From Plutella xylostella (taxonomy: Eukaryota > Arthropoda > Insecta > Lepidoptera > Plutellidae), in NCBI RefSeq assembly GCF_932276165.1, contig NC_063993.1:5590001-5654000 (forward strand): a DNA stretch of 64,000 nucleotides, read 5' to 3'. The notes under the pieces were generated by a model. The model saw only the letters and a program-made list of their open reading frames with translations. It was not told where the DNA came from and did not search any database. Position 1 is the first letter of the stretch. Every line of letters starts with the position of its first letter. Position numbers and translations under genes: made by a program. Shown piece by piece: positions 40,301-50,800 of the stretch.

Positions 40301-41408
40301 ATCTTCATGGTACTCAGCATGCAACTGTGAATGAAAAAATGTAGATATGTGAATTCCTAGGCATAGTTTGTATAGCAATATAAAAGGAGGTCAGATATTA
40401 ATACTAATGATAGGCTTTGTCCTTATCAGTGTGAGATATTTAGAATCAGTAACTACAAAAGAAACTTACAATACTTGGTTTAAACAGGCATAAGAACAAT
40501 AATATATCTTCCTTTACTCACATGGGTACAATAGACATTGATGATCTTGTCAGCATATTTGATGCGGCAGAGACCAACTCCTTTACCCCCAAACCAATCC
40601 CCATGGTGTACCTTATGGATGTATCCATTCAGAGGCCACTGATGGAAGAACACATCCTGGATCTGCCATTTTGAGAACACACACAGACCGGAGCCCAGGA
40701 CTCCACTGAAAAAGGGTAAGTGAATAACTTTTTAAACCAAGATAAAGACTATGAGGACTTCTGGTGATAGCTTCTATTCGAGTTTTTGATTATGTGAGAA
40801 TTATACAGTAAAAGTTGGTAGTGAATTAAAATAAGTGAAAGTAAGTAGGTACCTGTAGAAATAATGTGAGAAAGAGAGTGTTTCTTTGAGTTGTTCCTTG
40901 AGGTACAAATAGTCATCTTCACTCCATATCTCTTGAAGGCACACAATGTTGTGTCTGCTGTCACGCAGGTAGCTGGCAATCGCTTCTATTCTTTCTTTAC
41001 GGTTCTTTGAAATGCCAGGAATGCCCCTAAAACAGTTTACAGAACAGTTAAATCAATGTATACACTCCTACTTAAATTCTATTGATATTTTAGGAACAAA
41101 GACAACTGGTTATCAGTTGGAAATAACTGTTGAATATAATGCTGATATTGGTTTTTAAATGGCATTTTTTTGTATTTAACTAGATAGTAGGTTATTAGGT
41201 AAGTAAGTAGTTATTAAATATATTTTTTGGTATCATTTAAATTTTATGAATATAATATGCAATACTAAAATGCACCGTAGTACCAACAAATCCAAGCGCC
41301 CTAATTTCTTTTTGAACCACGCTTATTGCTTGAAAATTAATTTTATAGTTACAAAAAGTATGAAACTTACCAACAATTTAAAGTAAAAATATTCAAAGGA
41401 AAATCCAT
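37350..41408 (-). CDS. SMPD2: Neutral sphingomyelinase (sphingomyelin phosphodiesterase 2)
   Basis: There are six exons on the minus strand: 41371-41408, 40853-41026, 40522-40705, 40170-40324, 38442-38634 and 37350-37817. They total 1212 nt and encode 403 aa, with phases consistent. The enzyme hydrolyses sphingomyelin to ceramide and phosphocholine, using a Mg2+-dependent DNase I-type fold. Motifs in order: IFTLNCWGIPGISKNRKERI, the metal-binding Glu in IVCLQEIWSEDDY, GVLGSGLCVFSKWQI, HKVHHGDWFGGKGVGL, CTHLHAEYHEDDIYLAHRV, the catalytic Asn in LAGDLNAGPGDL, RIDHILFHC and the final Asp-His in YSDHNAVCLQL. Two C-terminal hydrophobic segments (around YLTWGGLLFMFLIGTVGFW and IGMTGLCFYSIVMGSLW) give the membrane anchor of the SMPD2 group. 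Length is close to human SMPD2. The last-but-one intron contains an RTE LINE and a MITE. Confidence 0.95.
37965..38146. mobile_element. Helitron-like fragment in SMPD2 intron 5
   Basis: It contains ATTATAAATGCGAAAGTAAC, TGTGTCCGTCTGTTACTCTT, CACGCCAAAACTAGTGGACG, ATAGGCTACTTTTTATCCCG and AATTCCCACGGG. It ends GCTCGCGGGAACAGCTAGT. This CTAGT-ended block is a very common Helitron-related repeat of Lepidoptera (recalled). No Rep/helicase gene is present, so it is a non-autonomous piece. A decayed relative lies at about 49700-49770. Confidence 0.75.
38674..39716 (-). mobile_element. RTE-type non-LTR retrotransposon, RT region, 5'-truncated
   Basis: A 336-codon intact frame (38694-39704, minus strand) encodes the RT palm to the C-terminus: RYIEVFRCLYNAATM, GVRQGDVISPKLFTNALEDV, catalytic LRFADDIVIMAE, LGLNAA-like helix, VYLGQTIRLG, PVMTYGAETWTL, KWQWAGHICRR, GKRSVGRPPARWTDDLRRVA and GEAYVQQW. 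The endonuclease and RT N-terminus are absent. The 3' end runs into (TGA)n on the minus strand (CATCATCATCATCATCATCA at about 38675-38697), the usual RTE tail. It sits in SMPD2 intron 5 in sense orientation. The frame is uninterrupted, suggesting a fairly young insertion. Confidence 0.92.
39717..39800. repeat. Possible LINE 3' UTR fragment
   Basis: AAAAACTCTTTATTGTACAC reads on the minus strand as GTGTACAATAAAGAGTTTTT, a sequence typical of lepidopteran LINE 3' ends. It is short and directly abuts the truncation point of the RTE copy, so the two may be nested. Class not determined. Confidence 0.35.
39921..40155. mobile_element. MITE, family B copy 3
   Basis: The left end reads ACACTCACGTGCAAAGAAAC followed by AGTTCCACT. 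The right end reads CACTGGAACTTTTTCATTGC followed by CCGTGAGTGT. TA lies at both junctions (AATA|CACTC and GAGTG|TAATT), suggesting a TA target duplication. It has the same interior as 30071-30268 and lies in SMPD2 intron 4/5. Confidence 0.8.
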
Positions 41409-41881
41409 TTTAAATAAATTATTAGCGCTACAAAGGAATATTTGCACCAGTCTCCACCAAGGCTGCTTAATTATTGCATGAAGAATAAAATTTATCTAAT
41501 TTCATGAAAAATTAAGTCTGAAAGTCTGAACTGAAAATGAAAACATCACAATCACAAAAGCAAAAGTCAAAACAAACACATAAAACTACTCTGTGAACAA
41601 GAGGAACTGTCAAATAAATTTAAAAAGGTAAATATAACCTACAATTTTTGACAGCTTCACAGATTATAAGCCATGTGATAATTGACGTGACGTGACGTTG
41701 ACGTTTCTTTTGCTGCTTTTGCATTCGATTTTGCTTCTTGTGCAAATCGCAAGGTTTGGATTGAATTGAACAGTTATTTTAAAGAGAAAGGGTGCAATTA
41801 TTCTCTTGCCAGGCATTTGTGTAGTTGTGCTCGATATTTTAGCCTTGAGTTCCTTGATAGATACGTGATTTATTAAAAATT
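41409..41881. promoter_or_regulatory. Bidirectional promoter, SMPD2 / HARS
   Basis: Only 473 bp separate the SMPD2 ATG (41408, minus) from the cytosolic HARS ATG (41882, plus). Both 5' UTRs and promoters must fit here. No TATA box is obvious, as expected for housekeeping genes. GTGACGTGACGTTGACGT at about 41690-41707 contains overlapping CRE/ATF-like TGACGT cores near the middle. Confidence 0.6.
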
Positions 41882-44800
41882 ATGGCTGATTCTAAGGATA
41901 CATTACTGCTCAAAATCAAGGAGCAAGGTGATCTTGTAAGGAAATTGAAATCTGCTAAGGAATCCAGTGAAAAGGTAAGATAACTTGACTGTTTGTGTGA
42001 TGCTTTGTTAAGGTTATCCAAGATAGTACACATACTTAACCTAATTACTTATTTTATAGGCCTCTAAACAGCCTGATAGATTGCAGTATAACATTGAAGA
42101 ACTTGATGTTCACTTTTCTCAGTACAGTTATATTTGTGGATATGTACCTACCGATAACGATACAGAGCTGTTTAACCATCTTAGTCCAGCAGTTGTTAAT
42201 TTTGATCAGTATCTTAACATCAAGAGGTGGTGGTACCATATGCGGAGTTTCACAGACTTTGAACAATCATTATTTATAACAAAATATCCACCAGATATAT
42301 TAAAAAAGTGTAATTCTAAACCCTTGGATGTTCAGGTCAGTCCAAATGTTGAGTTTGGTGTGTAGATAGATTCTGTATTCTAAATATTTTGTTTTGGCAT
42401 GCCTTGTTCTATGCATAATATAAAACAGCACCATATAAATATTATTAAATGGTATATGGTACACCCCTTAGCCTCCTGAAACTTGTTTTGAATCTGAACC
42501 TCCACATATGGGCACCGTCACCCTGACTATAGTAACAATATGATTTTATTGATGTACTTAAACTCTTTCTTTTGTTTTGGGTACCAGTGGTGACGGAGAC
42601 TGTATGTGGTCAGATTTAACGCAACAGAATAGCAAATAAGAAAATAAGCATGTCTGCTTTCAAAACTCTCAGTTATCTGAGGAGCAAAGCAATGGTGATG
42701 CAGTTTCGTAAAGCGATTGTCAAAAGCAATTTCGCTAGAACTATTGCATCATCACCCTGCCTGCAGGTAGGCAGTGTAGTTACTTTATGCTTGGCTGGCA
42801 GTTCCATAGTTATTATAGTGCAATGTAATGGTTGCAAAAAACATTGAGTTTTTATATGATTTTGTACATAGTTAGACTGTTAATGAATAAAAAAGTACCT
42901 AAAGCATAAAATTGATTACCAGTTCTATTGGCATGTTCTTAGTTGGAACTATGAATTTATTTTTGCAATGTTCTAATTTATTGCCTTTCATTTCAATTAT
43001 TTTTAATGAAAACATGTGAAAGTTATAGCAGCAAATAATTTTTAGGAGGAGAGGAGAACAAAATATCCCACCATATACTTTTGGAATGTAGTAGGTACTA
43101 GCAAAAGTTTTTTTTTACAATAAATTTATTAAATTGCAGATACAAGAGGAAGTAGCAAAACTACTAGCATTGAAAGCACAACTAGGCACTGAAGATGCTG
43201 CTCCTCAGAAGTTTACTCTTAAAACCCCCAAAGGAACCCGGGACTACAACCCGCAACAGATGACTATACGGAACCAGGTCCTGGAGAAGATTGTTGAGGT
43301 TTTCAAGAAGCATGGGGCAGAGTGCATTGATACGCCTGTATTTGAACTCAAGGTATATTATTATTATTGTCCATAAGTTTTATGTAAAGTCTGCAACAAT
43401 ACATTCTAAAGAAAATTTCAGGAGAAAGATTTAGCTTTTTTTTATTGTAGGCATGTAAGCTGTTATAGAAATAACCGAAAACAATAAATAGCAATATGGT
43501 AAAGAGAGTTAAAAATTATTAGGTAAACATAGGATGAGAAAATCAGTCAAAAGTGACAGCAGAGTGAAAGTGACAAAGAACTACTGATCACATCCAGTAA
43601 CATGTTTCATGCGGGTTATTATTATAGTATATTATTAGGTACGTGTAGCAGATTTCCTAATGAAAAAATAATCCCATACCAAAAACAAAAAATAACTTTC
43701 TCTCCTACACAGGAAGTGCTTACCGGCAAGTACGGTGAAGACGCCAAGCTGATATACGACCTCAAGGACCAGGGCGGTGAGATCCTGGCCCTCCGCTATG
43801 ACCTGACAGTGCCTCTCGCACGGTACTTAGCTATGAGCAAGATCAACACGCTGAAGAGATACCACATAGCCAAGGTGTACCGACGCGATAACCCTGCTAT
43901 GACCAAGGGGAGGTACCGCGAGTTTTATCAGTGTGTGAGTATTTATTTAATTGTGTTGAGGGTCAGTGATAAAGTAGGTCAACACTTACTTTGCAACAGG
44001 TAAAAGATAAGAGTTATTTTTACTAGTAGTAGCCCTAAATTAATGAATAAAGCAAGATGTCTGTGTCAGAAATAACAAAATAACATATACTATTCTTTTG
44101 GTGTTGGCATTTGTTTCTGATGCAAAGTAAAGAGTCTATTATTTTATTTGACCTACTAAAATAAATAATTACAATGTGCGTCACTCGATAGATAAAAGAT
44201 AAGTTGGTGGCACTACAAGTATAGGTCGTCAAGTTTGAGGTCAACCTTGAGTTGAAGAGGTCAGTTAATTTTAATGATTAAAATATGTGCCAAGTTCAAG
44301 GGTGATTGCAATTTACATTCAAATGCACAGAGTGTGATGTAATTTTCAACTAAGCACAATCACTTTTCGTGAAATGCGACTCACTGATCATTGCGGCTGT
44401 TATTATTTAATGGCAGTCAGCCACTGACTCTAATATGACTGCCTAATTCTTTTATCACCTGGCATTATAACTCTTTTGCTTGTAACCGTCACAAAATACC
44501 AACCTGCAGAATAACAGGCCAGTACCTATCAAGGTCATCCCACCACTCCCCGGAATTATGCGCATAAAATAACTTAAATTTTCATTCCCCAGGATTTCGA
44601 CATAGCCGGGCAATACGACCCGATGGTCCCGGACGCGGAGTGCCTGAAGGTGGTCACGGAGATCCTGCAGAGCCTCGACATAGGGGCCTTCGTGCTGAAG
44701 GTGAACCACCGCCGGCTGCTCGACGGCATGTTCGAGACTTGCGGCGTGCCGGCGGACAAGTTTAGGGGGACTTGCTCTACGGTGGATAAGCTGGATAAGG

Positions 44801-47800
44801 TTGGTGTTTTTTTTTATAATTTATATTTAGGCTTTAGGTATGGTACCTACATGCTTATTAGGCTTAGTGGGAATTTAGGGTAGTTTTTTTCACTGTGAGG
44901 TACCCGCTGACAAGTTTAGGGGCACTTGTTCTATGGTTGATAAGCTGGAGACTTTTGGAGACTTTTTTTAGGGTTTTTGTGTTTGTGGGGCTTAGTAAGG
45001 CCACTGAATAATAACTAGTACGTAAGGCGTGGGTATTCGAGATTCGGGTTTTAATCGTAATTTTCATTATGGTAACCTTTTTATGAATGTAGGTACTTAT
45101 TTAAAATTGTAAAATAAAAAGTAGGTATTTATTAACATTATAATCCTAGGTAGTCATAAAAAGCGTATCCAATCAATGATTACTTCATCACCATTAGTTC
45201 CTCTGAACTCAAGTTTATTTAAAAAAAATACATTATAAAGTACCAGTTGTACCCTAAACTTGTATCATTATACATTACAGTTGCCATGGGAGGAAGTGAG
45301 AACAGAGATGATAAACGAGAAAGGCGTGACCCCCGAGGCAGCGGACCGCATCGGCGAGTACGTAAGACTCAACGGAGGCGCCGAACTCGCCGACAAACTG
45401 CTGCAAGACGACAAACTATCCAAAACGAAGGCGGCAGTCGAAGGCCTCGAGGGCATCAAACTGCTGCTCCAGTACTGCGAACTGTACGGCCTGAAAGATA
45501 AGATCTTGTTTGACCTGAGCTTAGCCAGAGGACTGGACTATTACACTGGCGTGATCTACGAAGCTGTTTTAACACGTAAGTGTTTTAATTGGTTTAATTA
45601 AAACGATTAAAATGTCTTGTTAGTGTGTCGGTTGATTGATTGACGTGTAGTTTAAGGAAATTAACACCGTATTCAGTTTTAACTTAGGATAATTAGATAC
45701 ATGATAGTTTCCGTTTATTAAAATTATTGTTTTGATGTTCCAGAGCCGATTAAACTGGGCAGTGAAGAGGGTACGGTGGGGTCCATCGCCGGCGGAGGCA
45801 GATACGACAATCTCGTTGGCATGTTCGACTCTAAAAATAAGCAGGTAGTTATATTTATGATAACATGCTCGCAGAGATTACGCAGATTGCAGCCACATTT
45901 CACACTCATGTTATGTCATATCACCAAGCTCCGATCCGGTTGAACCTATTTGGCTGCGTTTATTGCCGAATGAATCATGAGTTTTCTTAGCTAAGTTTTA
46001 TGAAAATCTATATTGTTATGGTTTCTTATAACGCTACGCTGTACTCAGCAGTTCTATTGCCCATGTTATCCTCTCTTTTAAATAATTATAATTACAAATA
46101 ATTTAATTTTCTATTATAATTTTTTTCGTTACTAAATTACAACTTGTTATATGTTTGCAGGTGCCCTGTGTCGGAGTGAGTATAGGTGTGGAGCGCATAT
46201 TCTCCGTGATGGAGGCGAAGTTAGCCGCAGGAGAGATGAAGCTGCGGACCAATGAGGTGCAAGTATACGTCGCCTCGGCACAGAAGAACTTCCTAGAGGA
46301 ACGCATGAAGATCTGCGCTGAACTCTGGGACGCTGGAATTAAGGTTGGTTTTTGATTGAACTATGTAGTATGAAATGAATTTAGCCAAGGGCGAGCTGAA
46401 GCTACGGTCCAATGAGGTGCAAGTATACGATGAAGGACTTTTTAGAGCGTATGAAGATCTGTGCTGAACTTTTGGGCACTGGAATAAAAGTTGGTTGGTT
46501 TTTAAGGCTTTAACATACGCCGATGACTTTGAGGATTTGACCTCTACTACAAAAAAATATTTCCTAACGCCATCTAGTCTAACAAATTAGAACTACGTGA
46601 ACACGAAACAAAACTTTAGATAAATATGTTTTTTTTTCAAATAATTAATATTGAGCTAGAAATTTAATAAACTTGAAGCTAACGAGTAGGTAACTACTTG
46701 GTAGGTACAGACTTACATGATATTTTGACATGTTATTTCGTTCTGAGGTTAAAACTTTTAAATGTCAGTATTACTAAAATACCAAACCCGAGTCATCATC
46801 ATCATCATTATCATCATCATCAGCTGATGATGGACTCCGAAGATGGGTACTGGATCTCGAGGATGGTAAGCAGTAGACATACCGTCATTGAGCTCGTTGT
46901 AATCAGCTCAGCGAGACGATACTAGAAATGTGACTATATGGACCTCATGATGGACTCCGAAGGTGGGTACTGGATCTCGAGGATGGTAAGCAGTAGACAT
47001 ACCGTCATTGAGCTCGTTGTAATCAGCTCAGCGAGACGATACTAGAAATGTGACTATATGGACCTCATGATGGACTCCGAAGGTGGGTACTGGATCTCGA
47101 GGATGGTAAGCAGTAGACATACCGTCATTGAGCTCGTTGTAATCAGCTCAGCGAGACGATACTAGAAATGTGACTATATGGACCTCATGATGGACTCCGA
47201 AGGTGGGTACTGGATCTCGAGGATGGTAAGCAGTAGACATACCGTCATTGAGCTCGTTGTAATCAGCTCAGCGAGACGATACTAGAAATGTGACTATATG
47301 GACCTCATGATGGACTCCGAAGGTGGGTACTGGATCTCGAGGATGGTAAGCAGTAGACATACCGTCATTGAGCTCGTTGTAATCAGCTCAGCGAGACGAT
47401 ACTAGAAATGTCACTATATGGACCTCATGATGGACTCCGAAGGTGGGTACTGGATCTCGAGGATGGTAAGCAGTAGACATACCGTCATTGAGCTCGTTGT
47501 AATCAGCTCAGCGAGACGATACTAGAAATGTGACTATATGAACCTGATGATGGACTCCGAAGGTGGGTACTGGATCTCGAGGATGGTAAGCAGTAGAGTA
47601 GACATACATATATAAAAAAACATCTCAGGTCTCTTCTATGTCCTAACCAAACCAACTTCAAAATTAAAACAGAATATAACTAACGTAAATTATATAAATT
47701 CTCTTAGATGTATCGGGTAATTTTTATTCAAAAATTGGGTAGGTTGTACAAGTATTTTTTATTTAATTTTTATCATAATCTAAATATTTCGAACAGGTGG

Positions 47801-50800
47801 GTGTTTCAGTAACGGTAGGACTGTCTCTAGTTTTACTATCAGGGTCATCATCATAATCTAAATATTTCGAACAGGTGGGTGTTTCAGTAACGGTAGGACT
47901 GTCTCTAGTTTTACTATCAGGGTCATCATCATAATCTAAATATTTCGAACAGGTGGGTGTTTCAGTAACGGTAGGACTGTCTCTAGTTTTACTATCAGGG
48001 TCATCATCATAATCTAAATATTTCGAACAGGTGGGTGTTTCAGTAACGGTAGGACTGTCTCTAGTTTTACTATCAGGGTCATCATCAGTGCCCAAGGCAC
48101 ATATTGCATTTTCAAGATTATTTTTATTTTGTTTTTTTTTCCCTTTTTTATTGGATTTCATTTTAATTGCGTCTAAAATATATTGCGGATTTCTTATTTC
48201 CAAACTTCTTGTGTGTCGTGGATCTAGCAATTCGGGTAAAATGCAATTTAAATAAAATTGACATAATTTTTCCTTCATGTTTTGCTCGAAAAAATCATCG
48301 TCTCTCTCGATCCATTCTATTTTTAATGGTTCTTTTGAACTATACCACACCGCGAATAAACATTTTTCACGTCTAGTTACGTGCAGTTGGCCCTGTATTT
48401 GGTAGAACCAAACGTGTGATTTATTAATTGTTAATTTGCCGCTTTTATCTTTGGTCCAGAAATTTACCTTCTTTTTGGCGATAGCCTCATCGATACCCAT
48501 TTTGAAAGCCGTTATAGGGCATTTCACTTCTACAATAATATCATCCCCACATAATCCGTCCGGAGTAGCCCCTAGATATGGAATATCTGGGTCTATAAAA
48601 AGCCCACAGGGTCTTATATCAATCGCCTCTTGAGCCGCCAGTTGATCCAGAGCCGTCTTCTCATTTTCATTTCCATGTTGAATGGATTCTGCATCAATGG
48701 AAATTTTGTACAGAAGCTGCTTAACCGTATTGGCACAGCTTGTATCTGGTCTCATTTTAATTATTTTGCCAAAGTTAGAAGCTGTCAGCATCGATCGGCG
48801 GAATTCTAGCCATTCACCAGACTGGCTCTGTAGTATTGTCCTTTGCTCAATATCATGTCTCTCGCTCTCTGTTTTTCTCATAGTATTGAGAAAATTATTT
48901 TTCATGTCCTCCAAGACGCTATCTGAAACATCGGGCCTTTCACTGTTTTCACCGTAGCTTTTTTTTTCTTCTTTTTGATTTGCGAATGGCAGGCGCCGTT
49001 TCTTGTAAGAGTATTTCTTTAATAGCAGAGCTCGTCTACGTTTTCTATCTTCCAGCTTCTTCAAGCTTCCTCTGGGGCTTTTACCAGTAATTCTTTTTAA
49101 CATAATGGTAACTGGGTTTCTCTTTGCGTTAAATGAGACTGCGGATGCAGCACAGCGAGTTTGATATCCTCGGCGCAGGGAGTAATTTACCCGTTTTCCA
49201 CCCACAAATTTCGCCACAATGCTGTGAAAGCACTCCACAATGTTGCTGTCCACGTTGTGGGCTAAACTTCGTGAATGTCCTGCTAGGCTGTTAACGATGA
49301 AACAAAGGAGAATGGCGAAACCTGACCCGCTTAGCGTAAGTTAGCAGCCACTAACCAAACCTATTTTAAGTTATTGATAAAAATGTCTATTATCAGGGAA
49401 AAATATTTTAAAAAATCTAAACCATGGGGTTCTTGAGATATTAGGGTTCAAAAGTAAATTAATTAAATTATTTTTTTTCGTTAAATAAGATTTTGATGAA
49501 TAGTACACGCACAAATAAGTTTTATAATGTAAATCATGGGATCCCCAATACATAGCGCATCACAAAATGTATTACATGACTTTATTTATGCAAATAATAT
49601 CATAATTATTTTTGCACATTTCACACTAAGAAACCTATTTTTATAAAGAGACCAATTTCAAAAATTATTTCATTCTATTCAAGTTCCCGTTATCCCGAAG
49701 TAACATACAATACTTTTTATCCAGGAATTCCCACGGGAACACTTTTAAAATCAATTTTTAGCTCGAGGGTAACATCTATTACAGTAGAAAGACTTGATCT
49801 TTTAGCACCTATATTTTCGTTCTCCCATGCCTCATAATAATAAAATTAATACCAGGATATACTGTAGTTACGGACTACACATTAGTGTAGGTTTCATCAA
49901 TGGCCGCTCTGGGTCATGGCGCCATAGAGAAATGGCCATTCTCCTTTTTTGCCAAAGTGCACTTGTAAAAAATTCTGTAGGTACATCACAAACATTTTCC
50001 TTGTTAGTCTGGCAAAAATGGCTTTTGCAATTGCAATGGTTGCCGAAGGCATGTAAGTGCAATGTTTGAATTTCTTCAAACAGTTTTTGAGTGCAAAAGT
50101 CAATGTTGTCTTCATTAGTTTTAGTATGATGTTCAATACATTTAACCTCTAGAATGCCGTGTGCCAGATCTGTCCCAACCCCCTTTGTCTGCCTAGTGAC
50201 AGATCTGTCCCAAGAGCACTTCATCGCGATTTTTGTGATTTTAGTTATTAATTACCATGAAATAGAGTATGAAATCACCTGTGATTTATTCTATATGAAT
50301 GAAACAACCATCGACAACATTCATTGAATCAAAAACTTCACTTGTTTACTAGTAGCGCGAAATTCAAATTTTGGTACCTTGAACAGTCCTTGTACTCGCG
50401 ACTGTTGGTAATAAAATAGAGATTTCGTATGGAAAAAACGTCAAAAGGTAAGTAAATACTATGTTTTCTTGTTATTTATTCAATTTTGAAGGTATAGTGA
50501 TAAATCAATAGTATAAAAAAATACAAAAAATCTAGTTTTTATCGATCTAAAATTGTACCGGATAATTGCCTGAAGGGTGCGTAACTTTGTAAACTGTTTT
50601 CTACACTGTTATGTAAAAACATCAATAAATAATTTATTTCATTTATAAAGATAATTTTATTGATAAAACATATTTATATCGGTTTATTCAATAAATAGCC
50701 AAAATATTAGAGAAAATCAATATTTATCAAGGTGCATCCAAAATTCACACACACACATACTCAAACAAAATGGCCGCCGCTCGTGTGTGTACACGATGTG

